A stretch of DNA of 64,000 nucleotides from Fibrobacter succinogenes (GTDB lineage Bacteria; Fibrobacterota; Fibrobacteria; Fibrobacterales; Fibrobacteraceae), in NCBI GenBank assembly GCA_902799745.1, contig CADCBQ010000001.1:62001-126000 (forward strand). Direction: 5' to 3'. Positions 17,385-25,749 of this stretch are shown here, one piece after another (positions within the stretch are counted from its first letter, which is position 1; every line of letters begins with the position of its first letter). Both the position numbers and the translations under genes were made by a program. Under the pieces are notes generated by a model. It was given only the letters and a program-made list of their open reading frames with translations. It ran no database searches and was not told the origin of the DNA.

Positions 17385-18635
17385 ATGAAAAAGATTCTCG
17401 TATTTTTGATTTGCGCACTTGCAGTCGCCTCCTTTGCCGCCAAGGCCCCGACGCACCGTTCGATTCGTGCCGAAGCCATGGGTAACGCCCACGTGGCTCT
17501 TGTAGACGATAAAGAAGCTATCTACTTCAACTACGCCGGTTTGAGCCAGATCAACCGCCTTGGCAACTACAAGCTGCGCCCCGAACAAGGTTACTACCCC
17601 CGTAACTTTATCGGTGACATGCGACTCAACTTGGGTGGTGCAGGCCCGTTCGAAACTTATTTCTCGACTTACAGCGTTGCCAGGGACGTCCAGAAAATTT
17701 ACAGCAGGGCAAACCAAGTCGCCAAGGACAACGGACTCAGTTCATCGAATGTTCTTCTGGACTCGCTCGCTACCCACCCGGAACTGGTCCACAAGCTCAA
17801 CAATTACGACCACAAGTACTTGACCATGAAAATCAAGATGGATGCCGAAATGGCATTCCACGGCTTTGGTGCCGCCATCTGGGTAGACGGTAATGTTGCC
17901 CCCTACCTGGACGCAGGCTTGATTCTCCCGTTCCTCGTGGTTGACACGTTCTATGTCGATGGCGTGGCCCAGATGGGTTTCTCTTATGGGTTCACCAACA
18001 ACCTCTCGGTCGGTTTGGGCGTCAAGATGGCCAAGCGTCAAAAGGTCGAAATGATTACGGTCGACGTGATGAACTTCGACAACCTGCAGGACACTCTCGA
18101 AGACCGCTACCACGACGTGACCGACAATATCTTCGACACGAAATCGGTTTCTGCCGGTATCGACCTGGGCGTGCTCTACCAGCTCACCCGAGAATTCAGG
18201 GTCGGTATGTCGTTACGCGATATCTACTTTAAGGAACTCGCCGGCGACAAGATTACGCCGAACTTGACGGCAGGCTGCAACTACAGTCCCCGATTCTTCA
18301 ACAAGAACACCGGTTACGCCCGTAAGTTCAACATCGCCTTCGACTACGCCGACGCCTTCAACAGCGAAAGGAACTACAAGGTATTCTCTCACCTGAACAT
18401 GGGTCTCGAAGTAGAACAGAACTTGCTCGCATGGCCAGGCTACAACAACGAAATCCGCGCGCTCGCCTTGCGCCTTTCGGGCGGTTTCAAGGGCGGCTAC
18501 CCCGCTGCCGGTTTCGCCATCGAAGCACTCCGATTCATTACGGTTGAATTCGCCACCTGGGCCGAAGAACTCGGTTACTACACTGGCCAGGACGAAGAAC
18601 GTATCTACATGGGTCAGCTGAGTATCGGCTTCTAA
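17385..18635 (+). CDS. PorV/FadL-like outer-membrane beta-barrel protein
   Basis: A 416-residue protein with a clear signal peptide (MKKILVFLICALAVASFAAK). The mature start, RSIRAEAMGNAHVALVDDKEA followed by YFNYAGLSQI, matches the PorV/UPF0164/FadL-like pattern (AMGxAxVAxADDxxAxxxNPAGL). The rest alternates polar and hydrophobic residues as in a barrel and ends in an aromatic-flanked strand (IYMGQLSIGF, with terminal Phe). Probably an outer-membrane protein; transported substrate or partner is unknown. It is translationally close to the TPR lipoprotein gene before it and followed by a terminator. Confidence 0.7.
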   Translation: MKKILVFLICALAVASFAAKAPTHRSIRAEAMGNAHVALVDDKEAIYFNYAGLSQINRLGNYKLRPEQGYYPRNFIGDMRLNLGGAGPFETYFSTYSVARDVQKIYSRANQVAKDNGLSSSNVLLDSLATHPELVHKLNNYDHKYLTMKIKMDAEMAFHGFGAAIWVDGNVAPYLDAGLILPFLVVDTFYVDGVAQMGFSYGFTNNLSVGLGVKMAKRQKVEMITVDVMNFDNLQDTLEDRYHDVTDNIFDTKSVSAGIDLGVLYQLTREFRVGMSLRDIYFKELAGDKITPNLTAGCNYSPRFFNKNTGYARKFNIAFDYADAFNSERNYKVFSHLNMGLEVEQNLLAWPGYNNEIRALALRLSGGFKGGYPAAGFAIEALRFITVEFATWAEELGYYTGQDEERIYMGQLSIGF

Positions 18636-18656
18636 AAGATCCCGCCGCAAAATTTA

Positions 18657-18684
18657 AAAGAGCTCCTCCGGGAGCTCTTTTTTT
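18657..18684. terminator. Bidirectional Rho-independent terminator
   Basis: AAAGAGCTCC/GGAGCTCTTTTTTT forms a strong hairpin with T-runs in both directions. It lies between the converging barrel gene (plus) and the motor-like operon (minus). Confidence 0.88.
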
Positions 18685-18688
18685 AGTG

Positions 18689-19342
18689 TCACTTTTTATC
18701 TTGGGGAACGAGGCGTTCCACGATGCGGAACAGGTCGTTATAAATTTCGAGGAAGTCTTCGATCCAGATCGGGTCGCGCTCGCCCACCACATGGAAGGTT
18801 TCTTCGAGCGTATGCAGGGCATTGTACGGGCCAACCAAGCTCGCCGCCGGCTGGGCTGCGCCATGGTACAAATCGCTTGCCACAAGGCGAGCGCGGAAGC
18901 TGCGCCTTAAGCGGGCTATCAAGGCGGTACGGAGGCTCAAAAGTTCATCGTGAGCCTGCAGCAGCTGACCTTCGCGGATCCAGCCTTCGACAAGTGTCAA
19001 GCGGCGCACCGTCGATTCACGTTCCGTGGCGGGAACAAGCTGGCGCTTTTCCAAAAGCGTCTGCTTGAGCTTTGCCGACATCGCCATGAGCATATCCGCA
19101 TTCCAGAAAACCATGGGGTTTTCAGCAAAGCGGTCCGACGAATCGACACGCGGCGTATGCGTCTTAATCCAGCGATCCAATTTATCGGCAACCATGCCCG
19201 CTTCTGGCAGTCTATCGACCGCCAAGTATTCACCGGCACGGTTCAGCAGGTTTTCGGCATAGACCATACGCCAATGCGGCAGCTTTCCGCTCTTGCGGAT
19301 AGCGTCGATTCCCGTACGCAATGTTTCCAAGCGTTCCTGCAT
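18689..19342 (-). CDS. Unknown helical protein, last gene of the motor-like operon
   Basis: A 217-residue protein with no recognised domain, no signal peptide and no membrane segment. It is predicted mostly helical and rich in Arg and Leu (RLETLRTGIDAIRKSGKL, ALIARLRRSFRARL). It starts 10 bases after the MotB/OmpA-like gene stop and ends just before a terminator, so it is very probably part of the same operon and a cytoplasmic partner of the long-tailed MotA-like protein. It does not resemble ZorC, ZorD or ZorE by eye. Confidence 0.75.
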   Translation of the reverse strand: MQERLETLRTGIDAIRKSGKLPHWRMVYAENLLNRAGEYLAVDRLPEAGMVADKLDRWIKTHTPRVDSSDRFAENPMVFWNADMLMAMSAKLKQTLLEKRQLVPATERESTVRRLTLVEGWIREGQLLQAHDELLSLRTALIARLRRSFRARLVASDLYHGAAQPAASLVGPYNALHTLEETFHVVGERDPIWIEDFLEIYNDLFRIVERLVPQDKK

Positions 19343-19352
19343 AAAAGCCTAA

Positions 19353-19988
19353 TTATTCCTTCGTCGTCTTCTGAAGCGGGGTCACGCCGATTTCAACGCG
19401 GCGGTTCAAGCGGCGGTGTTCTTCACTGTCGTTGGGGTACTTGGGCATATGTTCGCCAAAGCCTGCCGCAAAGAGTCTGTCGGGCGGGAACCCTTGCGCA
19501 ATCAAGGTCTTGACCACGTTCACGGCGCGTTCAGTAGAAAGATTCCAGTTGGTGTAAGTCTTGGACTTCACCGGAGTATCGTCGGTAAAGCCGCTCACCA
19601 TAATCACATCGGTAGAATCAAGGGCTTCCAAAAGGCCCTTGCTAATGCCACGGATCACGCCCTCGCCTTCTTTGGTGAGGTCGGCACCGTTAATCGGGAA
19701 AAGGAAGCTTGCCTGAATCTGAATCTTGCCATCTTCGAGAGCGATAAGGCCCGCTTCAATAGAAGTCTGCAAGCTCTTGGACAAAAGCGCATTGCGTTCA
19801 GCCGCAATTTTACGCATCTGTTCCTGACAGCTGAGCACTTCTTCTTCGGTACGGGTAAGGTCTTCGGCCTTCTGTTCCTTAAGGGTCGCCATCGCCACAA
19901 ACGCAAGGATGAACAACGAAACCAGGGCAACACCCAAGTCCGTGTACGCCATCCAAGGATTGCTGTTTTCGTCTTTCTTAAAGCGCAT
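19353..19988 (-). CDS. MotB/OmpA-like motor partner (ZorB-like)
   Basis: A 211-residue protein. A short cytoplasmic N-terminus leads to one membrane helix, WMAYTDLGVALVSLFILAFV (about 12-31), with Asp17 at the position of the ion-binding aspartate of MotB/ZorB. A coiled stretch follows, then an OmpA-type peptidoglycan-binding domain (about 95-205) with GFTDDTPV, NWNLSTERAVNVV and NRRVEIGV. MotB-like subunits pair with MotA/ExbB-like channels and anchor them to the cell wall. Two bases separate its start from the stop of the long-tailed MotA-like gene. Flagellar genes are absent, so a non-flagellar role is likely. Confidence 0.88.
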   Translation of the reverse strand: MRFKKDENSNPWMAYTDLGVALVSLFILAFVAMATLKEQKAEDLTRTEEEVLSCQEQMRKIAAERNALLSKSLQTSIEAGLIALEDGKIQIQASFLFPINGADLTKEGEGVIRGISKGLLEALDSTDVIMVSGFTDDTPVKSKTYTNWNLSTERAVNVVKTLIAQGFPPDRLFAAGFGEHMPKYPNDSEEHRRLNRRVEIGVTPLQKTTKE

Positions 19989-19990
19989 GC

Positions 19991-21730
19991 TTAGCCCTCA
20001 ACCTTCGGCTGCTGAACGGCAGAACGCTGTGTCTGTTCCAAGACTTCCAGCAAAATTTCCTGCGTCTTGACCGCGTTTTCCATAAGTACTTCGCTTGCGC
20101 GTTCGTGGAAGGCTTCCAGAGACTGGTTGAGGTGTTCCACAAAGTTTTCTTCGTCGTCGCGTTCTGCGGTATCGCCAGAGAGCTTTTCCAAAATCGTTTC
20201 GAGGCCGGCACGGAGCATTTCGAGGTTTGCGCTGAGTTCGGACTGGTTCACGCGCATCAGTTCTGCGGTTTCCACCAGATTGCCGCCCAGGGCGTCCGTC
20301 GCTTCTTTTTCCTTGACCACGCGGTTGTCGATGCTTTCGGTAAGGGCCTTCTGGGCTTCAAGCAGCACGGCAGAAGTTTCAGAAAGTTTCTGGAAGGCAC
20401 CGAGAATGTCCGAAGACAGAGCAGAGAGTTTTTCGGCCACGGAATTGCTGAGTTCGGCAGAACCGGCCTGGGCCTTTTCGGCCACCTGCAAGGCCACGTT
20501 CTTGAGCGTTTCGAGGCCTTCTTTCTGGCTGTCCACATTCTTGAGCGTTTCGGCAGAAAGGCGTTCCATGAAGGATTTCCACTGTTCGTCGGACTGCTTG
20601 ACCTGATCGGCCACGGCAGCGGCGATATTCTTCGTCGAATCGTTCATAGCCAATTCCGTTGCCGAAGCAACGCCGTCGAGGCCAGCCTTCACATCAGAAG
20701 CAACCTTGGCGAGTGCCGTTTCGACGTTTCCAGACACACCTTCGAGAGAACTCTTGAGCGTCGTAGAAATACCGTTCAACTTTTCGTCGAGCTTACCCGG
20801 AATCGATTCCACAGAAGCAGAAAGAGTCTTGATGTTCTGTTCCATCGGAGTGAATGCACCCGACAGAGAATCCTTGACAGAGGGACCCAAGTTTTCAACC
20901 GCCTTGTTCATGTTCTGAGAAACACCGGCAAGTGATTCGTTGAGCTTAGAAGTCATTGCAGAGAGTTCGTCGCCCACCATGGCCACAACGCCAGAAAGGC
21001 CTTCCTTTACAGAAGAGGCTACCACGGACAGATTCTTTTCGACAGAATCAAACAAGCGTTCCAGTTCCGTCTGAGCCTGGGCTTCTTCGCTTTCGTCGCT
21101 AGCGGCACCCTGCAAGTCGAGAGTCAATGCATCGAGGCGAGCCACAAAATTGTCGCGGGCAGATGCCATCATGTTGCGGCTAGCATTCAAGATCAAGGCG
21201 GCAAACAAACCGCAAAGGCTCGTGCCGAAAATACCCTTCATGTTCTGGAACAAGAGCTGGATCGTATCGAGCGTGCCCTGCGTCGTCGAATTGTCGATTG
21301 CACCGCCGGCCGTTGCCACAGAATACATAAGGCCAAAGAAGGTACCCATAAGGCCCAGGAGGATCACCGTACCGCCGGCACTCTTCGGGAGCGCGATACC
21401 GACACTGTTCGAAAGCACTTCGTAGGCCATCGAAGAATCGAGGCGAATCTTTTTAGCGATCAAGCTACGGGCAAGGGCAACGCGCTTCGCGACAACACCG
21501 TCGCCGTTCACATAACCGCCACGCTTTTCGCAGGTTTCCAGGATTTCCGTTTCAGCAGCAATCTGCTTTACCGTCTTAAGCGCTACAAGCTGTTCACCAA
21601 TGAACACGGCGAATATGGCCGCCATGATAATCCAGCCAAAGAGCGGCGCGCCAAAATAGAAGGCGGCAATCACCAAGGCAAGGAGCCCCACTATGGTAAG
21701 CGCTAAAATAATCTGGAATGCATTTTTCAT
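19991..21730 (-). CDS. MotA/ExbB-like proton-channel protein with long cytoplasmic tail (ZorA-like)
   Basis: About 579 residues. Two N-terminal helices (4-25, 30-47), then a MotA/TolQ/ExbB core with helices around GTVILLGLMGTFFGLMYSV and GIFGTSLCGLFAALI (about 120-185). The remaining ~380 residues are a repetitive, Ser/Ala/Val-rich helical tail with phased segments such as SVEKNLSVVASSVKEGL and VETALAKVASDVKAGLDGV, like the tail of ZorA. The ATG at 21730 is chosen (GCAGG about 10 bases upstream); a start at 21775 would overlap the previous gene by 29 bases. With the following MotB-like protein it should form a rotary ion-driven stator unit. Whether it is a defence protein is inference. Confidence 0.85.
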   Translation of the reverse strand: MKNAFQIILALTIVGLLALVIAAFYFGAPLFGWIIMAAIFAVFIGEQLVALKTVKQIAAETEILETCEKRGGYVNGDGVVAKRVALARSLIAKKIRLDSSMAYEVLSNSVGIALPKSAGGTVILLGLMGTFFGLMYSVATAGGAIDNSTTQGTLDTIQLLFQNMKGIFGTSLCGLFAALILNASRNMMASARDNFVARLDALTLDLQGAASDESEEAQAQTELERLFDSVEKNLSVVASSVKEGLSGVVAMVGDELSAMTSKLNESLAGVSQNMNKAVENLGPSVKDSLSGAFTPMEQNIKTLSASVESIPGKLDEKLNGISTTLKSSLEGVSGNVETALAKVASDVKAGLDGVASATELAMNDSTKNIAAAVADQVKQSDEQWKSFMERLSAETLKNVDSQKEGLETLKNVALQVAEKAQAGSAELSNSVAEKLSALSSDILGAFQKLSETSAVLLEAQKALTESIDNRVVKEKEATDALGGNLVETAELMRVNQSELSANLEMLRAGLETILEKLSGDTAERDDEENFVEHLNQSLEAFHERASEVLMENAVKTQEILLEVLEQTQRSAVQQPKVEG

Positions 21731-21746
21731 TTCATACCTGCATCTT

Positions 21747-22655
21747 TTAAGACCTTGTAGGGCCTGTTGTTTCAAATAGATTCAATTGACCGCGCGAGAA
21801 TCCGCGCAAAAACAGAGCCCACTTGCTCTGGTACCATTCAATAATCTGAAGGGTAAGCCCACGGGCGTAATCACAAAAATCATCGGTAAAAGCAAGGAAC
21901 CCGTTTTCGTAAGCGTAATGCGGATTCCAGTAACGGCCCACGTTACGCGCACAAGAGGCCGCCGAACTGTAGTAATGCGGCGGATTCTTGGTATTGAAGG
22001 CAGCGGCAAAGCGCTTCTTGGCCAAGGCATTCAGCGAGCTACGGAGCGAAACGACCAAGGCGTTTTCCTTGTCGCGGAGCGACGCTTCCAAACTGGGGAG
22101 CAGTTTGGACACCGCATCCACGGCGCTTTCGGAATGCCAATACTTGCAGAGTTTTTCCTGCAGCTGCATCACGCGCCCGTGCATGCGGACGAACAACGGT
22201 TCGGCGTCGCTCACCAGCAGGTGAATCGTCGCGGAATAAAAAGCGTTGATGTCTTGCTTGTTGTTCTTGACCGTCAAAGCCCAGCCCTTTTCTTCGTCGT
22301 GGTGCAAAAAGTCACCACCTTCCAAGAGCAGGCGCATCACCTCGTCTGTCGAAAAACGCTGCATCCACTTGGTGCGGAATTCATCGTAAAGCTTGTTGGC
22401 ATCGGCCACAATCTGCGGGAAGCTTGAATCGGCCAACTTCCAGGCGGTTTCGCTAAACGAAATCAACTCCGTGGTTCCCACGTTTACCGCAGGGTCATTC
22501 AACATGGCATCCAAGTGTTCGTGCAACACGATCGACCATGTAACCATCATCGACTGCGAAAGCGTCGCCATCATGGTGGAGCGATTCGGCCGCACCGAGA
22601 GACGGACACTGCTATCCGTCATCTTACGTATGGATCTGCGAAACGACTCTTGCAC
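21747..22655 (-). CDS. Unknown helical protein upstream of the motor pair
   Basis: A 302-residue protein that starts at GTG 22655, with AGGGAG placed 5 bases before. No signal peptide or membrane segment is seen and no family is recognised. Composition is that of a helical cytoplasmic protein with several aromatic clusters (HDEEKGWALTV, HYYSSAASCARNVGRYW, IIEWYQSKWALFLRGF). It lies 9 bases after the beta-helix gene and 16 bases before the MotA-like start, so it belongs to the same operon. Its role is unknown; possibly an adaptor or sensor for the long MotA-like tail. Confidence 0.75.
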   Translation of the reverse strand: MQESFRRSIRKMTDSSVRLSVRPNRSTMMATLSQSMMVTWSIVLHEHLDAMLNDPAVNVGTTELISFSETAWKLADSSFPQIVADANKLYDEFRTKWMQRFSTDEVMRLLLEGGDFLHHDEEKGWALTVKNNKQDINAFYSATIHLLVSDAEPLFVRMHGRVMQLQEKLCKYWHSESAVDAVSKLLPSLEASLRDKENALVVSLRSSLNALAKKRFAAAFNTKNPPHYYSSAASCARNVGRYWNPHYAYENGFLAFTDDFCDYARGLTLQIIEWYQSKWALFLRGFSRGQLNLFETTGPTRS

Positions 22656-22664
22656 TAAAGCTCC

Positions 22665-23390
22665 CTAGAAAGCTGTTTCGATACGGTGCCAGATGTTCCT
22701 GTTCACGCGTTTGCCCTGTGCGGCAAGTTCTTCGGCTTCGTTGCGCACATCGGCTTCAAGGTTATCCTTGATCAAAGCCTTGTCGCCATCGAACTTTCCA
22801 CCCGGTTCCAGGTAGAGGCCATACACGTTGTCGTTGATCTTGGTGTCAGCCGCAACCACCTGGCCAGCACGAATCGAGAGCGCAAAACGATTACGCACGA
22901 ATTCGCAACGGGCAAGGAACACTTCGGGCACATCGTCAATCCAAAGGCCGTAGTAATTGTTCACGAACTTCACGTTTTCGAAAATGCCCTTGGAACGGAA
23001 CACCGTATTGCGGAATGCATTTTCAATGATCAGGTTCTTAATTTCGAACGGGCGGTTCGCCGACACAAAGTGTACGCCGTTCCAGCTCTTCAACGAATCA
23101 GCACTCTTGAACACCACCGGAGCAGCATCTGTACCGATAATCTTCACTGAGCCACGGAACATGAGCTTTGCGTATTCGCCCATCAAGACCGTAACACCCG
23201 GTTCAATTTCCAAGGTATCCTTTGCCGAAAAAACAGCACCCTGTTCCAGCAAATAAGGGCTATCCGCCACCACTAGTTTTACCTTGCCATTTTCAATCGA
23301 CGGGAAAGGCATCTCCCCCGCAACGGCGACGCTTGCGAACAACAACGTCGCTAAAGCCACCCCCGACCATTTTTTAAAGCCTAAAATCAA
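22665..23390 (-). CDS. Secreted right-handed beta-helix protein
   Basis: A 241-residue protein with a signal peptide (cleavage near ASVAVAG). Residues about 85-210 show short repeated turns of a parallel beta-helix (FEIKNLIIENAFRNTVF, KFVNNYYGLWIDDV, RCEFVRNRFALSIRAG, TKINDNVYGLYLEPG). Such folds bind or cleave polysaccharides, or serve as structural surfaces; no catalytic pattern was recognised. Its ATG overlaps the stop of the lipoprotein gene by 4 bases (ATGA), so the two are translationally coupled. Confidence 0.8.
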   Translation of the reverse strand: MILGFKKWSGVALATLLFASVAVAGEMPFPSIENGKVKLVVADSPYLLEQGAVFSAKDTLEIEPGVTVLMGEYAKLMFRGSVKIIGTDAAPVVFKSADSLKSWNGVHFVSANRPFEIKNLIIENAFRNTVFRSKGIFENVKFVNNYYGLWIDDVPEVFLARCEFVRNRFALSIRAGQVVAADTKINDNVYGLYLEPGGKFDGDKALIKDNLEADVRNEAEELAAQGKRVNRNIWHRIETAF

Positions 23391-24217
23391 AATTCACTCC
23401 TCAGCTTGATTTTCTGAATCACATGCATATCGGGAATCACGTTGTCGGCGACAATGTCGTTTACACTCAGGTCGCCAGTCAATTCCATTTTCACATTCGA
23501 AATTGCACCATGCGTCATGTCAAACAGGATTGTACCGGAACCCACAATAAAGCCCTTGCTTTCCATACGCAAGTCAGAGGTCGAATCGGCAATTTCACGG
23601 TACTTGATATTCATGCCGATCTTTGCCATCCGGACTCCATCGTGCACATACTGGTCTTCGAGCGTAAAGGACTTGTACACCACAGTCTTGTTCACCGTAC
23701 CCGGAATTTCGACCTGGCGGTCCCAAGTTTCGCCAAGCTTGACCGGCTTACCCGGCAAAAGCGGCTGGACCTTGAGGAAAATACGGATCAGATCCAGGGC
23801 TTCGGTTCCAAGCATCACGGAATCTTCGATGACGGCATCGCGGATATCGCCATCTTTAGCCATCTTGAACTGGAAATGTTCGGTGGACATGTAGCGTTCC
23901 ATGCTGCGGAATTCTTCGACCGTACGCTTGTCGGACTTGTAGTCTACCGAGTCGATTTTAAGCTGGAACTTGGCAGAACCATCGTCGTAAGCGGTCAAAA
24001 GCGAATTGGTCGCACGAACATTGAGGTGAGTATTCATCGCTTCGGGCGTACCAGACACGGAATCCGTAGTCGGCAAAATCGCATTCAGCGTAGATTCGAG
24101 ATAATATGTCTGCTGGGGAGCGTTCTGGGTGTTGAACGAGAGAACGAACTCATTACCATCACAGGCACAAAGGGCAAAAAGAGCGCTAGCGCTCGCAAAA
24201 AACTTAAAGAAATTCAT
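23387..24217 (-). CDS. Lipoprotein, unknown function
   Basis: A 276-residue protein with lipoprotein signal peptide (MNFFKFFASASALFALCAC; modified Cys near 17-19). The mature part is beta-rich with repeated patterns such as LKIDSVDYKSDKRTVEEF and VKLGETWDRQVEIPG, similar in feel to periplasmic DUF6263-like proteins, though this is not certain. It starts 15 bases after tadA and overlaps the beta-helix gene by 4 bases. It is the first envelope gene of the operon leading into the MotA/MotB-like pair. Confidence 0.75.
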   Translation of the reverse strand: MNFFKFFASASALFALCACDGNEFVLSFNTQNAPQQTYYLESTLNAILPTTDSVSGTPEAMNTHLNVRATNSLLTAYDDGSAKFQLKIDSVDYKSDKRTVEEFRSMERYMSTEHFQFKMAKDGDIRDAVIEDSVMLGTEALDLIRIFLKVQPLLPGKPVKLGETWDRQVEIPGTVNKTVVYKSFTLEDQYVHDGVRMAKIGMNIKYREIADSTSDLRMESKGFIVGSGTILFDMTHGAISNVKMELTGDLSVNDIVADNVIPDMHVIQKIKLRSEF

Positions 24218-24232
24218 ATGCAGAATATAGTA

Positions 24233-24727
24233 TTAACTAATTCCCTTGTTGCCGCTATCACCTTTTTGTAGCCGCATCTTTTGGAAAAAAGCCTTCAAAA
24301 TGCCCAAACATTCGTCGGCGAGCAGCCCGCCTTCGATTTGGACTTCGCGTTTGAGCGCGTTATTCGTAATGACGTCAATTGTCGTGCCGCAGCCGCCAAA
24401 ACGGGTGTCCGGAGAACCATAGACCACACGGCTGATTCGGCTATTCAAAATGGCACCGGCGCACATCGGGCAAGGTTCGAGCGTTACATACAAAGTACAG
24501 CCTTCCAAGCGCCAATTATCAAGGGCACTTGCAGCCGTTCCAATCGACAAGATTTCGGCGTGGGCTGTGGCGTCCTTGAGCATTTCAATCTGGTTATGGC
24601 CCTTACCGATGACGGCACCGTCTTTTACGATGACGCAACCGATAGGGATTTCCCCTTCGTCAAAGGCCTTCTCCGCCTCACGGAGCGCCATTCGCATGAA
24701 TTTTTCGTCTTCGTCTGCGAAACTCAC
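24233..24727 (-). CDS. tadA: tRNA(adenine-34) deaminase
   Basis: About 164 residues of the cytidine/deoxycytidylate deaminase fold. The catalytic motifs are HAEILSIGTA (zinc-ligand His and proton-shuttle Glu) and PCPMCAGAI (two Cys ligands). TadA converts A34 of tRNA-Arg to inosine. The start is taken as GTG 24727, which overlaps the radical SAM stop as GTGA; a longer open frame to 24841 lies wholly inside the upstream gene in another frame and gives Arg-rich nonsense. The C-terminal FFQKMR is typical. Confidence 0.9.
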   Translation of the reverse strand: MSFADEDEKFMRMALREAEKAFDEGEIPIGCVIVKDGAVIGKGHNQIEMLKDATAHAEILSIGTAASALDNWRLEGCTLYVTLEPCPMCAGAILNSRISRVVYGSPDTRFGGCGTTIDVITNNALKREVQIEGGLLADECLGILKAFFQKMRLQKGDSGNKGIS

Positions 24728-25713
24728 AGGCCTCTCCCATAAGCGCAGTAGGAGTCTTCTTGCATGTAGTCGCCGTCGTGGTAGTAGGCGGCACGGGCGC
24801 GGCAACCGCCGCAGCGGTCGTTGAACTTGCACTTGCCGCAAGCACCCTTGTAGGCCTTGGTTCGCAGCTGTTTGAAAATCTCGGCATTCGCCCAGATTTC
24901 GTCGAATGGCGTGTCATGTACATCGCCCGCTTCTTCCATCATATAGGCGCAAGGGCGCACCTTACCGATGGGGCTTACGATGCAGTAGTCGAGACCGGCG
25001 AGGCAACCGCGGCTGTAACGCGTCTTGATGTCGAGCTGGTCGGCAATGCGCAGGAACTGCGGAGCGCAAGTGGGTTTCACCGGGATGCCGAGCGTACGGC
25101 TCTTTTCCATAATCTTGCGGAGGAGGCCCTCGTATTCGGCGACGCGCAGAGCGTGACCTTCGATTTCCTTGCCGCGACCCACGGGAATCAAGAAGAAAAT
25201 CTGGTGGTTCACCGCGCCGATTTCCTTGACCCAGTCCATGATATCGAAAATTTCGTTCTGGTTCCAGTCCATAATCGTCGTGTGAATCTGGAACGGGAGG
25301 CCAGCCGCCTTGCAGTTTTCGATACCCATCATCGTGAGTTCGAATGCATTCGGGAGGCCGCGAAAATCATTGTGACGGTCGTGATCGATACTGTCGATGC
25401 TGATACCCATGGCCATGGCACCGGCGGCCTTCAGCTTGAAAGCCAAATCATGCGTGATGAGCGTGCCGTTGGTACCGAACACCGGGCGCAGTCCCTTGCT
25501 CGAGGCATGGGCAACCAGGTCTACAATGTCGGGGCGGGTCATCGGTTCGCCGCCGCTAAAGATCATAATCTTGAACCCCGCCTTCGCGATTTCGTCGATC
25601 AGCTTCATGGCCTCGGCGGTCGTGAGTTCGGCAGCCTTGTTCTCACCTGCGTCCTGGTAGCAGTGTTTGCAGGTCAAGTTACACTTGTTGGTGGTCATCC
25701 AAGATACAATCAT
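24724..25713 (-). CDS. Radical SAM/SPASM protein, NirJ/Ahb-like (heme pathway)
   Basis: A 329-residue protein. The 4Fe-4S motif CNLTCKHC (CxxxCxxC) is at 12-19, GGEP near 55, and a C-terminal cysteine-rich SPASM-type region reads CAYMMEE ... CGKCKFNDRCGGCRARAAYY ... DSYC. The N-terminal pattern (TTNKCNLTCKHCYQDAGE, IMIFSGGEP) resembles NirJ2/Ahb-type proteins that modify siroheme-derived side chains in heme d1 or siroheme-dependent heme synthesis. The neighbours hemL and hemB support this. The exact step (AhbC, AhbD or NirJ-like) cannot be fixed from sequence alone. It overlaps tadA by 4 bases. Confidence 0.82.
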   Translation of the reverse strand: MIVSWMTTNKCNLTCKHCYQDAGENKAAELTTAEAMKLIDEIAKAGFKIMIFSGGEPMTRPDIVDLVAHASSKGLRPVFGTNGTLITHDLAFKLKAAGAMAMGISIDSIDHDRHNDFRGLPNAFELTMMGIENCKAAGLPFQIHTTIMDWNQNEIFDIMDWVKEIGAVNHQIFFLIPVGRGKEIEGHALRVAEYEGLLRKIMEKSRTLGIPVKPTCAPQFLRIADQLDIKTRYSRGCLAGLDYCIVSPIGKVRPCAYMMEEAGDVHDTPFDEIWANAEIFKQLRTKAYKGACGKCKFNDRCGGCRARAAYYHDGDYMQEDSYCAYGRGL

Positions 25714-25749
25714 TCAGAACCTCAATTTTTCAGAGTCCAAAAATAGAAA

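Noticed and set aside
18689..24217. Calling the cluster a complete Zorya system
   Set aside because: ZorC/ZorD or ZorE-type genes are not seen; only the motor pair resembles Zorya, so the wider claim is kept as a hypothesis.
24724..24841. Extended N-terminus of TadA up to 24841
   Set aside because: That stretch lies inside the radical SAM gene and gives only Arg/Leu-rich nonsense; the GTGA overlap start is better.
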